Below are positions 1 through 8,995 of a stretch of 64,000 nucleotides of DNA, piece after piece. The notes under the pieces are model-generated. The model made no database searches and had not been told where the DNA came from. It was given only the letters and a program-made list of their open reading frames with translations. This stretch comes from Thermoplasmatota archaeon (lineage in GTDB: Archaea; Thermoplasmatota; Thermoplasmata; Thermoplasmatales; GCA-001856825). The stretch is taken from contig JAMCQR010000029.1 of NCBI GenBank assembly GCA_023379555.1, positions 9,870 to 73,869 on the forward strand. The letters run 5' to 3'. The translations under genes were made by a program, and so were the position numbers. Every line of letters starts with the position of its first letter. The first letter of the stretch is position 1.

Positions 1-648
1 TATCCTGAAACGACAAACTACGCCCTGGCAAAATACTACTGGTCACAGAGCCAGTTCGCGACAGGTGCAAATGCTAGCAAGAAATGGTACATACCGTTAT
101 TCAACAGTCAAGGAGTTCCAGAAGTGGACCAAATGTATTCAGAATACGGGAGTTACCTTTCGCAAATATCCAATGGACAGATAGTTACAACAATAGTGGA
201 TGTTTCATTTGCAGCTATAGTTGGAAATACTCTTGTTACAGCTGGAGCCAACCCGATGCCTCTGTATTTCTTGGGATGGATAGATGACTATCCTGATGCC
301 TCTGACTTTGTCGCACCGTTCTACGAACCTGGTGGAAGCTATTCTTTGCCAGACGGACTTTATGCACAGAACCCTGGATTCAATGCATCTCAAGCTGCAT
401 TGGTAACGGAAATGCAGGATCTCCTGGTTAATGCATCTGAAACAACCAATGTCACACTTTCAACCGACCTTTACTACAAAGCAGAAGTAATCGCAACACA
501 GCAGCTGTTCCTGTATGTGGGAACGTTCCAGAATCTTGGCCTATTTGCCTACAGCACCGAGATAAACCCGGCCGGGCTCGCGCAAACATATAATCCAGCA
601 GTTGGCGGATCTTTCATAATATTCTACACAGTGCAGTACAATACTTAA
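1..648 (+). CDS. ABC transporter substrate-binding protein, C-terminal part (partial)
   Basis: The frame is open from the first base of the window to a TAA stop at 646-648, giving 215 residues of the end of a larger protein. The residues (aromatic-rich, with GWIDDYPDASDFVAPFY near residue 92) match the C-terminal lobe of family 5 (oligopeptide/dipeptide type) extracellular solute-binding proteins, in which a 'W..DYPDP.....' motif precedes the last lobe. Asn-Xaa-Thr/Ser sites and low charge fit an exported archaeal lipoprotein or S-layer-side protein. The N-terminus, signal peptide and partner permease genes lie outside the window, so the substrate cannot be deduced. Confidence 0.75.
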   Translation, partial: YPETTNYALAKYYWSQSQFATGANASKKWYIPLFNSQGVPEVDQMYSEYGSYLSQISNGQIVTTIVDVSFAAIVGNTLVTAGANPMPLYFLGWIDDYPDASDFVAPFYEPGGSYSLPDGLYAQNPGFNASQAALVTEMQDLLVNASETTNVTLSTDLYYKAEVIATQQLFLYVGTFQNLGLFAYSTEINPAGLAQTYNPAVGGSFIIFYTVQYNT

Positions 649-654
649 AAAAAC

Positions 655-681
655 TTTATTTTTTATTTTTATTAATTTTTC
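655..681 (+). terminator. T-rich transcription terminator
   Basis: Immediately after the stop codon of the substrate-binding protein there is a run of several T tracts broken only by single A or AA. Oligo-T tracts without a stem are the usual archaeal intrinsic termination signal. The downstream gene is on the opposite strand and converges here, so a terminator is expected. Confidence 0.5.
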
Positions 682-749
682 ATTTATAAATAAATATTTC
701 TTCCCTCTTGAACGGTTATATATTGGGAAGGTGCTGGTTTTTTCAAAGC

Positions 750-1484
750 TCATTCGCCCCAGATATCTCTCCTTATCTCGCCATCCTTGATTCCTGATAT
801 CGTGAGTTCATCTACAATGTCCCTCACGAATTTGATTCCTCCGCAGATGTAGAAGGTTCTTTCTTTAAAGTCAAGCGCATGTTTCTTGATCATTTCAATA
901 TTGATCCTTCCTCTTTCTCCGTCCCAGCCATTGGATTGCTGGTCCCTTGTAACCGTAATGATCTCCCTGAGTCCCAGGCTTCTATAGGATTCTAACTCCG
1001 GAGCATTCAGTATATCCAGAGAATGTTTTACGCTATACAACAGAACGACGTCTCTTTCAAGCCCAAGGAATTTCGTATATCTCAGCATCGAAAAGAAAGG
1101 AGCTATACCTATCCCAGCGGCCAGGAAGATACTCTTTGTTGCCTTCTCTGGATCGTACACAAACGTTCCCTTCGGCTCCGTAAGAAAGAGGGTATCTCCC
1201 TCCTTTAATTTCGCAAGGATACTGGTGAGTTTGCCATTGACCAATTCAATCATCAATTCTATATTTTTTTCATGTGGGGAGGACGCGATTGAGTAGGACC
1301 TGAATAATTTATCTCCAGGACTAATGAAAATTGATGTGAACATGCCCGGCTTGAATCTGAAATTTTCTCCATCTACCGGACTCAAAGTGAAACTCCTTAC
1401 CGGAAAACTGTCCGCTGCACCTGAGGTCAGGTTCTTTAATTCCGATATTTCAAATTCCTTCATGTTAAGTCGAGAGCCTAGCAT
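750..1484 (-). CDS. FAD-dependent NAD(P)H oxidoreductase (ferredoxin-NADP reductase-like)
   Basis: About 244 residues with the two-domain layout of the ferredoxin/flavodoxin-NADP+ reductase superfamily. The FAD-binding motif RSYSIASSP is near residue 63, the nucleotide-binding GIGIAPFFSML motif near residue 125, and the CGG motif with a C-terminal acidic/aromatic end (DIWGE) closes the protein. No [2Fe-2S] cysteine cluster is seen, so it is a stand-alone flavoprotein, perhaps a flavin or ferredoxin reductase. Three possible starts exist (GTG 1490, ATG 1484, ATG 1463). A TTTATAAA box centred about 24 bases upstream of 1484 favours a leaderless start there. Electron partner unknown. Confidence 0.75.
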   Translation of the reverse strand: MLGSRLNMKEFEISELKNLTSGAADSFPVRSFTLSPVDGENFRFKPGMFTSIFISPGDKLFRSYSIASSPHEKNIELMIELVNGKLTSILAKLKEGDTLFLTEPKGTFVYDPEKATKSIFLAAGIGIAPFFSMLRYTKFLGLERDVVLLYSVKHSLDILNAPELESYRSLGLREIITVTRDQQSNGWDGERGRINIEMIKKHALDFKERTFYICGGIKFVRDIVDELTISGIKDGEIRRDIWGE

Positions 1485-1504
1485 GGTCACAAAGTGTCGG
1501 GTAC

Positions 1505-1512
1505 TTTATAAA
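1505..1512 (-). promoter_or_regulatory. TATA box of the flavin reductase gene
   Basis: TTTATAAA reads identically on both strands. On the minus strand its centre is about 24 bases from the ATG at 1484, the archaeal spacing for a leaderless transcript. The plus-strand gene starting at 1573 is too far away to use it directly. Confidence 0.5.
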
Positions 1513-1572
1513 TCTTTTTTGAGAATTAAAACATCAGGTTATTCTTTTTAGCAACTTACGCATCACAGACTG

Positions 1573-4278
1573 TTGAACGAAGGTACTGTTGAATCACAAA
1601 TCAATTTGATACGAACCATACTGGTTAAGAAGGGCTTTTCCGATTTTACGGACCCTCAGAGAATTGCAATACCTGAGATTTTGAATGGAAACAACGTTCT
1701 GCTGACGTCTCCCACGGGGAGTGGAAAGACGGAGGCAGTTGTTCTTCCAATCTTTCTTTTGCTGGGGGAAAAGAAGAATTCCTTAAAGGGATTTGGGGCC
1801 ATTTATATAACCCCCTTGAGAGCACTCAATAGAGATGTCCTTGGAAGGATTGAATTCTATGCCGAATCATTTGGACTTAGGGCCTCTGTCAGACATGGAG
1901 ACAGTAGCAATAGTGAAAGAAGATATCAGGCTGAAAACCCGCCAGAAGTTATGATCACAACCCCTGAAACAATGCAGTTGATACTCAATGGAAAAGTGCT
2001 GCGAAATCATCTGAAGTCAGTGAAATACCTGATCATAGATGAAGTTCACGAATTATTGAATGATGAACGGGGCTGGCAGCTACTAGTTGCAATCTCGAGA
2101 ATCAGGGAAATGGCACCTGAACTGAAGATAGCTGCCATTTCAGCTACTGTGGGGAATCCGGATGAAGTGGGAAAGGCAATTTTTGGTACGCTTCCATTCA
2201 AGACGCTGAAAGCGGGTGCATCAAAAGAATATTCCATAAGAGTTTCCATGCCAACAGGAGCTCCCGGCAGCTTCAAGGAAATAATTGGGGCAGAGGATAG
2301 CTATGCAGAGGCAATTCACTTCATATTAAGGATATATAATATCGGGAAGCAGTTCATCGTTTTTACCAATACGAGGTCAACTGCGGAAGATATAGTCATG
2401 CGTTTGCGCCTCTTCGACGATGACATTTCTGTTGACGTGCATCATGGCTCCCTTGGGAAAGATGTTAGGACTAAGATAGAGGATGAATTCAGGAAGGGTA
2501 GAATCAGGGGACTCATTTGCACCTCTAGCATGGAACTTGGGATAGATATCGGATCAGTGGACTTTGTAATACAGATGAACTCACCCAGACAGGTCATCAG
2601 GGTTGTACAACGCGTTGGGAGGGGAAGACACAGGTTGGGTGAGATATCTGAGGGGGAGATAGTTTGCGTGAATGAGATAGAGGCAGAGGAGGGATCGGTA
2701 ATTGCAGAGTTTGCCCAAAATGGAAGAATTGAGAAAATAGAGATCAGGGATAGGCCGATAATTGTTCTGGTAAATCAGCTTGTATCTCTTGTCTATGCGG
2801 AAAGGGAAGTTCAACTGGATCGGGCATATAAACTGTTCAGGGCTGTTTACAATTTCCGGGATCTATCCTTTGATGAATTTGTGAAGTATGTGGAGTTTCT
2901 CAGCAATTTGAGGGTGATCTACTATGACGGGGAAAAAAATACAATAAGGAAAAGCGGTAGAACCATGAAACAGTTTCTTGAGAATATTTCTATGATTCCT
3001 GATGAGAAGAGATACGTTGTCAAAGAATCTTCCACCGCAAAAATTATTGGATTTCTTGATGAGGGTTACGTGGCAACTGAAATTGACATAGAAAGTACAT
3101 TTGTTCTCAAGGGAAGTACCTGGAGAGTTGTGGGAATAAAGAATGATGTCATTTATGTTGATTTCATACAGGGTATATCGGTTCCTCCAAGCTGGTCTGG
3201 GGAAGAAATACCTGTCCCGTTTGAGATAGCATTTGAAGTGGGAAGGAAGAGAAGGAAAGGCGTCCTCAGTCCAAATTTAGACAAGAGGTCAGCCCAGATG
3301 GTGCAGAAATTTATAGAAGGGTCTGCCAATGATGAATTGATTCTTGTAGAGAAAGAGGGCAATACAACCCTCATACAATTGACTGGGGGAACCAAGACCA
3401 ATTATACTATTGCCTTATTGTTGACCTATTCATTGGCTGATAAATATGGGGAATCTTTCCTGTTTGACATCTCGCCATACCATATAATGATCCAGGGAAA
3501 CTTTCGTTACAGTGTGGATGAAATTGTTGAGGGACTAAGAAATATTCAGTCCCTTGTGCTTAACCTGGACAAGTATGTTATAAAGACAAGAATATTCAAT
3601 TACAGTTTCATAAACGTGGGAAGGAAATTCGGCATCTTTTCTAAGGAAACTGATTTTACAAGGATCAGAATAGACAAGATAATCTCCCTTTATGAGGATA
3701 CGATAATTTTTAAAGAAGCCGTGGAGAAATTCAAATGGGACTACATGGATGTACCGCACTCGCTGATAATCGGCAAGGCAATTGAAGAAGGTATGATGAA
3801 TATATCCGTCGGGGGGAGATTTTCAACTTCTTCGAAACTGTACATGAATAATCTGAAGGAAAAGATGATGCCTATAAGACCAACCGCTCCCATACTTGCA
3901 GCCATAAGAAAGCGATTGCTTGCGGAAGAACTTGGTTTTTACTGTCTCAGCTGCAGGAGACATTTCAAGATGAAGATTTCAGATCTGAAAGAGAGAAGAT
4001 GCATATTTTGCAGCAGTCCGAGAATCGCTCCTGTAAAGCCTTACGACCTCGATAAGCTTGATCCCCTATCGAAGGAGATGTTTAAGAGGGTCAATACCTC
4101 TTACCACCTCCTGAGGATGTATGAAGAGAAGGCCCTACTGGTTCTTTCTGCACATGGAATAGGCCCGGATAGTGCCTCCAGGATCCTTCAAGTACCCGTG
4201 AAAAGTGAAGAAGAATTGCTTGAACGAATTCTTCTCAACGAGGTGGAGTTCGCAAAAAATAGAAGATTCTGGAGCTGA
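1573..4278 (+). CDS. lhr: Lhr-type superfamily 2 ATP-dependent helicase
   Basis: A 901-residue SF2 helicase. Walker A (SPTGSGKT) is at residues 46-53, the DEVH Walker B box near 156-159, motif III SAT near 188, and motif VI QRVGRGRHR near 346. The length and the long region after the helicase core match the archaeal Lhr family (large helicase-related), which unwinds DNA or DNA:RNA hybrids and is linked to repair. Near the C-terminus there are two CxxC pairs (CLSC near 790, CIFC near 810), a likely zinc site. The start is a TTG at 1573, chosen because the homologous N-terminus begins there and a T-rich box lies about 26 bases upstream; no upstream ATG is in frame. It converges with mptA, with only 2 bases between the stops. 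Confidence 0.85.
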   Translation: MNEGTVESQINLIRTILVKKGFSDFTDPQRIAIPEILNGNNVLLTSPTGSGKTEAVVLPIFLLLGEKKNSLKGFGAIYITPLRALNRDVLGRIEFYAESFGLRASVRHGDSSNSERRYQAENPPEVMITTPETMQLILNGKVLRNHLKSVKYLIIDEVHELLNDERGWQLLVAISRIREMAPELKIAAISATVGNPDEVGKAIFGTLPFKTLKAGASKEYSIRVSMPTGAPGSFKEIIGAEDSYAEAIHFILRIYNIGKQFIVFTNTRSTAEDIVMRLRLFDDDISVDVHHGSLGKDVRTKIEDEFRKGRIRGLICTSSMELGIDIGSVDFVIQMNSPRQVIRVVQRVGRGRHRLGEISEGEIVCVNEIEAEEGSVIAEFAQNGRIEKIEIRDRPIIVLVNQLVSLVYAEREVQLDRAYKLFRAVYNFRDLSFDEFVKYVEFLSNLRVIYYDGEKNTIRKSGRTMKQFLENISMIPDEKRYVVKESSTAKIIGFLDEGYVATEIDIESTFVLKGSTWRVVGIKNDVIYVDFIQGISVPPSWSGEEIPVPFEIAFEVGRKRRKGVLSPNLDKRSAQMVQKFIEGSANDELILVEKEGNTTLIQLTGGTKTNYTIALLLTYSLADKYGESFLFDISPYHIMIQGNFRYSVDEIVEGLRNIQSLVLNLDKYVIKTRIFNYSFINVGRKFGIFSKETDFTRIRIDKIISLYEDTIIFKEAVEKFKWDYMDVPHSLIIGKAIEEGMMNISVGGRFSTSSKLYMNNLKEKMMPIRPTAPILAAIRKRLLAEELGFYCLSCRRHFKMKISDLKERRCIFCSSPRIAPVKPYDLDKLDPLSKEMFKRVNTSYHLLRMYEEKALLVLSAHGIGPDSASRILQVPVKSEEELLERILLNEVEFAKNRRFWS

Positions 4279-4280
4279 TC

Positions 4281-5159
4281 TCAATTCTCCTTAAGTTCTT
4301 TCCTGAAGTCTCCTAGCGTCCCTTTCTTTTCTGCGTACGCATTGTGTTTATGGATTGTCTCATAACTTTCACTTCTGACCTCGATCATTACAGTATCCGG
4401 AAAATCCTCAAATTTTTTGACGATCAATTTCACAACGTCCCTCACAACATCCTCGACGAATTTCGGATTCTTGTGGGCCTGAAGCACCAACATGCCCTCC
4501 TCTTCTCTCTTCAATAGCTCAAAGGTCGGTGCACTCATTGAGGCTTCAGCAATATCTATAAGCGTATCCACTTCCACATCCTTTCCATCTGGCACAGACA
4601 TTATGATTGTGACATCATTTCTCTGGTTGTGCGAGATGAAAGGTGGTTCATCCGACATTCTTCCAGTCAAGGTGGAAACTGTTTTCATGGCAGAAGGACA
4701 GACTGAAATTCCAGTGGCAGTGGCTCCTATGTACCTGATGGTCTTTTCACCATCCTTCTTTCTTGCTATTCCCTGAATCTGGTATCTTTCCGTTGTCTTT
4801 CGTCCCTTCGGATTCTTCCTTTCCAGAAAATAGTCTGCCACAAGTTGGGCTTCAGCAGAAGTTGCATAAGGGTGCCTCTCTAGAAGCCTATCCACTATTA
4901 GTTCTGCTACATATTCAATCCCCTTAATTTTCCCGTCCACTTCCTGCCCAACTACGTCTTCAAGGGCTTCAATATCTCTCGAAAGATCGCTACCCTTCCT
5001 TGAGGGAGGCAGATCAACGAATACCCTGAAAGTTGGAATAAGTGTGACTGTCTTATTCCTGTGAACCTTAATGGGCCTTGCCACGTTTGTCAGACCGACT
5101 CTATCAAGACTGTAAGTGTTAATTGGGTTCTCCGATTGCACATCTTTGAATTTTTCCAT
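4281..5159 (-). CDS. mptA: GTP cyclohydrolase MptA (FolE2/type IV family)
   Basis: 292 residues. It belongs to the COG1469 family of GTP cyclohydrolases (FolE2/MptA). In archaea MptA converts GTP to 7,8-dihydroneopterin 2',3'-cyclic phosphate with Fe(II), the first step of methanopterin-type pterin synthesis. The family signatures are visible: the N-terminal SLDRVGLTNV segment, the central ATATGISVCPS segment that carries the metal-ligand cysteine, and the C-terminal VEVRSESYETIHKHNAYAE segment. An open frame continues upstream to 5306, but the extension overlaps the previous gene by 100 bases and is not family-like, so the ATG at 5159 is preferred. It is the last gene of the tkt-tal operon. 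Its pathway partner gene mptB is not in view. Confidence 0.85.
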   Translation of the reverse strand: MEKFKDVQSENPINTYSLDRVGLTNVARPIKVHRNKTVTLIPTFRVFVDLPPSRKGSDLSRDIEALEDVVGQEVDGKIKGIEYVAELIVDRLLERHPYATSAEAQLVADYFLERKNPKGRKTTERYQIQGIARKKDGEKTIRYIGATATGISVCPSAMKTVSTLTGRMSDEPPFISHNQRNDVTIIMSVPDGKDVEVDTLIDIAEASMSAPTFELLKREEEGMLVLQAHKNPKFVEDVVRDVVKLIVKKFEDFPDTVMIEVRSESYETIHKHNAYAEKKGTLGDFRKELKEN

Positions 5160-5205
5160 ACACCTGTAGTAATTTAACCTAAAGAAAATTTTCTTACGCC
5201 GTGGA

Positions 5206-6018
5206 TTAAATTTCAAGAGATTTGAGGAAATCTTCAAGCAACTTTCCCAGGACAACAGGATCGATCTGTCTCTCTTCCCTTTTCCCAGGTTCTGGAGAAT
5301 ATCCAAAATAGAATCCTATTGGATGAAAGAACCATCTCGAAATGTCTCTCACATTCCTTTCCAGAATAGGCTTAAAGGAATTCAAATCAGGTACATTCAA
5401 ACTCGCGGATCTGGTTACAGATACGTAAGCTCCCTCTGCCTTAACAAGCAATAGTGGTTCGAACTCTCTGAATATGAGGTCCTTGGGATAATCTCCCGAG
5501 ACTACCAGGACTTTCCCCTTATCCTGCCCTCGGTACATAATTTTTCCTCTGATTTCTTCAATAAGGGAATAATCCTGCTCAAATTTTATTATCATTGAAT
5601 CGAATATTACCTTGAAAATGTCCTCAATTTCATTGATATCCTTTCCTGCGGCGATAAAACTCCTAAGCACCAAATCAAGAAGGTTATCCATTCCTTCCCT
5701 TTGCAGTGATTTCCAGCCTGCATTGTCCTGCCAGCAGATTGCTTCAGCCAGTCTCTTCTCAGCTCTTCCCAGCGAAAACGACTCAACCACCTTTATCGCC
5801 GAACAGCTGTAAACTTTCTCTCCGTGATGATCAAATCTCTTAATTCTTGCCTTTCCATGTGGGGAATCCAATATGTAATCGGCCTCTTTTATTTCAATCT
5901 CGTTGTGTTCCAGATACTTGACCTCCAATTCCACCCCTCTTAACGCTCTTCTCAGTAAGTATACGGAACCAATAGAGTCAAGATCTGGGGGACTTGCTAT
6001 TGCCGTTAGTTTACTCAT
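5206..6018 (-). CDS. DHH-like phosphoesterase of unknown substrate
   Basis: 270 residues. The N-terminus has a PDLDSIGSVYLL segment like the D-x-D-x-x-x-S motif of DHH phosphoesterases, and FDHHG occurs near residue 62, the metal-binding DHH signature. The rest (WQDNAGW near residue 98, and a C-terminal domain that could be DHHA1-like) is not family-diagnostic to me. The start overlaps the transaldolase stop by 4 bases (ATGA type), so it is translationally coupled. Its position between pentose-phosphate genes and MptA suggests a phosphate-ester or cyclic-phosphate substrate, but that is inference. A DHH-family nanoRNase or pyrophosphatase role is also possible. Confidence 0.6.
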   Translation of the reverse strand: MSKLTAIASPPDLDSIGSVYLLRRALRGVELEVKYLEHNEIEIKEADYILDSPHGKARIKRFDHHGEKVYSCSAIKVVESFSLGRAEKRLAEAICWQDNAGWKSLQREGMDNLLDLVLRSFIAAGKDINEIEDIFKVIFDSMIIKFEQDYSLIEEIRGKIMYRGQDKGKVLVVSGDYPKDLIFREFEPLLLVKAEGAYVSVTRSASLNVPDLNSFKPILERNVRDISRWFFHPIGFYFGYSPEPGKREERQIDPVVLGKLLEDFLKSLEI

Positions 6019-6686
6019 TCCAACCTGAGTTTCCCTCTGTCAATCTTGTCCCAGTCATCAAGAAACCTCTTCAGCCCCTCATCAGTCTTTGGGTGACTCA
6101 TGAGTTTCTTGAAAACGTCAAAGGGCATTGTGACAATATCAGCCCCTATCAGTGCTGATTCCCTTACGTGAACGGGATGCCTGATTGAGGCAACTATAAT
6201 CTTTGCATTGATTCCATAGTTATCATAAGCAGTCCTTATGTCCTCTATCAGGGACATGCCATCTTCCCCGATGTCATCCAGCCTTCCAACAAATGGAGAG
6301 ACATAGGTTGCACCTGCCTTGACCACCATCAGGGCCTGGCTCAGAGAGAAAACAAGAGTCGCATTGGTTTCGATGCCAATTTCCTTCAAAATTTTCAGCG
6401 CCTTCAATCCTTCAACTGTCGTAGGTATCTTTACAACTACGTTATCCCCAAGTTTCTTCAACCTCTTTGCCTCTTCTATCATTTCATCATGTTTGAGCGA
6501 AGTTACCTCCAGGGAGACTGGTCCTTTAACAAGATCTAGTATTGATGTGACAAGTTTCCTGAAGTTCATTTCCCCCTTCAGTTCCTTTGAAATAAGTGTT
6601 GGATTGGTTGTAATGCCATCTACTGCACCCCAGGAAACACCTTCCCTTATTTCTTCAATGTTCGCGGTATCCAAGAAGAATTTCAT
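6015..6686 (-). CDS. tal: Transaldolase (fructose-6-phosphate aldolase-like subfamily)
   Basis: 223 residues, the length of the short transaldolase/TalC-type family. The N-terminal motif FFLDTANIEEI, the TTNPTLI segment, VVKIPTT with the Schiff-base lysine near residue 86, and a SPFVGRLDD segment are all typical. It transfers dihydroxyacetone units between sugar phosphates in the non-oxidative pentose phosphate pathway. It overlaps the transketolase C-subunit stop by 4 bases and the DHH-like gene by 4 bases, so it is co-translated with them. The short family also contains fructose-6-phosphate aldolase; the adjacent split transketolase makes transaldolase the more probable activity. Confidence 0.9.
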   Translation of the reverse strand: MKFFLDTANIEEIREGVSWGAVDGITTNPTLISKELKGEMNFRKLVTSILDLVKGPVSLEVTSLKHDEMIEEAKRLKKLGDNVVVKIPTTVEGLKALKILKEIGIETNATLVFSLSQALMVVKAGATYVSPFVGRLDDIGEDGMSLIEDIRTAYDNYGINAKIIVASIRHPVHVRESALIGADIVTMPFDVFKKLMSHPKTDEGLKRFLDDWDKIDRGKLRLE

Positions 6687-7660
6687 GATCTCGCCACCAT
6701 TATTTCTTCGACCTTCTTAACTATTCCCAGCGGGTTCAGCCCATAAGCATCCATCAGTTCCCACGCCTTGCCTGATTCACCGAAAACGTCATTGACACCG
6801 AGCCTGTAGACAGTCACGGGATAACCTTCAGCCACTACCTCGGAGACCCTGCTTCCAAGCCCATTGTATATACTGTGCTCCTCAGCAGTCACAATCCTGC
6901 CTGTCTCTCTAGCAGCCTTTAGTATTCCTTCCCTGTCAATTGGCTTAATTGTGGCCATATTTAATACTTTCACGGATATTCCTTTTGATTTCAGATAATC
7001 AGATGCTATAAGGGCAGCACTGACGAGTATTCCCGTTGCTATGACTGTTACATCCGATCCATCTCTGAGCAGTTCAGACTTCCCGAAGGTGAAAGATTTC
7101 TCCTTGTGAACAACAGGTATTTTTTCCCTTGACAGCCGGACATAAAAAGGTCCCCTGTTTTCATATATGTATCCTATTATCTCTTCTGTTTCCATCGCGT
7201 CGGCAGGACAAAGAACTTTCATGTTTGGAAGACCCGTCATGAGCCCCATATCCTCTATAATCTGATGCGTGGCCCCGTCCTCGCCAACCGTCAGCCCAGC
7301 GTGAGTCGCGACGATCTTCACATTGCTGTCAGCATAGCACACACTTTGCCTTACGAAGTCATAGGACCTGCCGGTAGCAAAAACAGCAAATGAAGAGGCG
7401 AATACATTTTTGCCGCTGTTAGCCAATCCCGATGCCACTGCCATCATGTTGTTTTCCGAAATGCCCATGTTGAAGAACCTGTCGGGATATTTTTTCTGGA
7501 AAATTGTTGTATGGGTGGAAGTTGATAGGTCTGCATCCAGTACGACGACATTCCTATCTACCCCCAGTTTTTCTAAAGCGTTACCGTAGGCCTCCCTCTG
7601 GCTCTTTCTTTCCACGGAATTGATTAAATTTGGAAGCCATGTAAGATTTCCCGTAACCAT
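6683..7660 (-). CDS. Transketolase, C-terminal subunit
   Basis: 325 residues covering the pyrimidine-binding and C-terminal domains of transketolase. Visible are the segments MGISENNMM (with the conserved catalytic Glu), THAGLTVGEDGATHQ, and the C-terminal TAEEHSIYNGLGS motif. Archaea commonly split transketolase into two genes. The start codon at 7660 directly abuts the stop codon of the N-terminal subunit. Together with it, and with transaldolase and PRPP synthetase elsewhere in the window, it would supply ribose 5-phosphate without the oxidative branch. Confidence 0.9.
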   Translation of the reverse strand: MVTGNLTWLPNLINSVERKSQREAYGNALEKLGVDRNVVVLDADLSTSTHTTIFQKKYPDRFFNMGISENNMMAVASGLANSGKNVFASSFAVFATGRSYDFVRQSVCYADSNVKIVATHAGLTVGEDGATHQIIEDMGLMTGLPNMKVLCPADAMETEEIIGYIYENRGPFYVRLSREKIPVVHKEKSFTFGKSELLRDGSDVTVIATGILVSAALIASDYLKSKGISVKVLNMATIKPIDREGILKAARETGRIVTAEEHSIYNGLGSRVSEVVAEGYPVTVYRLGVNDVFGESGKAWELMDAYGLNPLGIVKKVEEIMVARS

Positions 7661-8509
7661 CTAGAAACCCTCCTCAATTTCCTTCAATGCTTGCTCAAAT
7701 TTCTTTTCGTCAGGCGGAGGCTTGCCGTGGTAATCGGGATTGTTTTCCATAAAACTTACCCCCTTGCCCTTTACCGTTTTGGCAATTATCATCTTGGGCC
7801 CGTTTTGATATTTAGCCCAATCCAGAACTTCAGCTATTTCCTCCATAGAATGCCCGTCAATGGTCCTGGTCGCCCAGCCGAAATATCTGAATTTTTCCTC
7901 TAAGTCACCTAGAGCAAGTATGCTCTCTGTAAAACCGTCCAGCTGTATCATGTTCCTGTCGAGGAATACAATCAGATTGGAAAGTTTCCAGTGGTTAGCT
8001 GAAAGTGCAGCCTCCCATATGCTCCCTTCATTGCTCTCCCCGTCCCCTATCATTGCAAAAACCCTGTAGCTCTTTCCATCAAGTCTTGCCGCAAGTGCCA
8101 TGCCTATAGCATTTCCAAGCCCCTGCCCCAGAGACCCAGCAGTCATGTCCACCCCGGGGACGTGTCTGGTCACATGGCCCTGTAGGTCAGAACCGAGTTT
8201 CCTGAAAGTCATGAGATGATCAATTGGAAAGAAGCCCTTAAGTGCCAGTACGGCGTACAATCCAGGGGAAGCGTGCCCCTTTGAGAGAACGAATCTATCC
8301 CTGTCCGCCCAGTCTGGATTCCTTGGGTCTACATTCATTTCCCTGAAATAAAGGTAAGTAAGAATATCTGCTGCACTCAAGGATCCCCCGGGATGACCGC
8401 TCTTCGCCTCATATGTCATCCTTATAATCAGCTTTCTGACTTCCTTGGCTTTTTCCTTAATATGAACTATATCCAAAGCCTCTTGCACGGTTCCGATATA
8501 CTGTTTCAT
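7661..8509 (-). CDS. Transketolase, N-terminal (thiamine diphosphate-binding) subunit
   Basis: 282 residues carrying the ThDP diphosphate-binding domain: SGHPGGSLSAADIL near residue 37, KGHASPGLYA, TAGSLGQGLGNAIG, and the GDGESNEGSIWEA thiamine motif followed by a downstream Asn. It is the first gene of the minus-strand operon tktN-tktC-tal-DHH-mptA. The stop is TAG (7661-7663), showing that TAG is used as a normal stop here. An AT-rich region upstream is shared with the divergent DtxR-like regulator gene at 8603. Confidence 0.9.
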   Translation of the reverse strand: MKQYIGTVQEALDIVHIKEKAKEVRKLIIRMTYEAKSGHPGGSLSAADILTYLYFREMNVDPRNPDWADRDRFVLSKGHASPGLYAVLALKGFFPIDHLMTFRKLGSDLQGHVTRHVPGVDMTAGSLGQGLGNAIGMALAARLDGKSYRVFAMIGDGESNEGSIWEAALSANHWKLSNLIVFLDRNMIQLDGFTESILALGDLEEKFRYFGWATRTIDGHSMEEIAEVLDWAKYQNGPKMIIAKTVKGKGVSFMENNPDYHGKPPPDEKKFEQALKEIEEGF

Positions 8510-8547
8510 TGTATTTATTTTATCTAATCTGAACAGCTAAATATATT

Positions 8548-8561
8548 ACATATTATAATGT
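8548..8561. promoter_or_regulatory. Candidate operator between transketolase and the DtxR-like regulator
   Basis: The imperfect palindrome ACATATTATAATGT (arms ACAT and ATGT, 6-base spacer) lies in the 93-base divergent spacer, 42 bases before the regulator's GTG start and 39 bases before the transketolase start. Autoregulation by the DtxR-like protein is plausible. The region is AT-rich, so chance palindromes are common. Confidence 0.25.
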
Positions 8562-8602
8562 GAATATAAAACAACTTAATATAACCTTAATAATTTAGGT
8601 AT

Positions 8603-8995
8603 GTGAAAGGCAGAGAAGATAGGGAAAAATATTTGGAAGCTATCGACTATTTTATAAAATTGCACGGGTACGCACGACCTCTGGAAATAGCGGAATATCT
8701 AAAGGTAACGCCTGCCTCAGTTTCACAAATGCTGAGAAAGCTGGCGGATGATGGACTTATAAACTACGAGAAATATAGGGGGATGACCCTTTCAGAAAAA
8801 GGGAAGAAACTGCTTGCGAATTTGAGCGAGAAGGAAGAATCCATCTATCAGCTATTCGTGATGATGGGATGCGACGAAAAGACGGCCTATGAAAAAGCGT
8901 GCGTATTTGAGCATTTGATAGACGACGACCTAGCATTCAGACTGAAGAATTTCGTAATAAAAATGAAAGAAAGAGAAGTAAAATCAAATGTGTAG
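8603..8995 (+). CDS. DtxR/MntR-family metal-dependent transcriptional regulator
   Basis: 130 residues. An N-terminal winged helix (residues 8-70, with LEIAEYLKVTPASVSQMLRK as the recognition-helix region) is followed by a helical segment with ACVFEHLID near residue 98. That is the dimerisation/metal-binding motif of the DtxR/MntR family, where Cys/Met, Glu and His ligate Fe(II) or Mn(II). No C-terminal SH3 domain, so it is the short MntR-like form. The start is GTG; an ATG two bases upstream is out of frame. It ends with TAG and overlaps the convergent malate dehydrogenase gene by 12 bases. Confidence 0.75.
   Translation: MKGREDREKYLEAIDYFIKLHGYARPLEIAEYLKVTPASVSQMLRKLADDGLINYEKYRGMTLSEKGKKLLANLSEKEESIYQLFVMMGCDEKTAYEKACVFEHLIDDDLAFRLKNFVIKMKEREVKSNV

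Noticed and set aside
5160..5306. Upstream extension of the mptA frame
   Set aside because: Overlaps the previous gene by 100 bases and does not resemble the family N-terminus; ATG at 5159 preferred.
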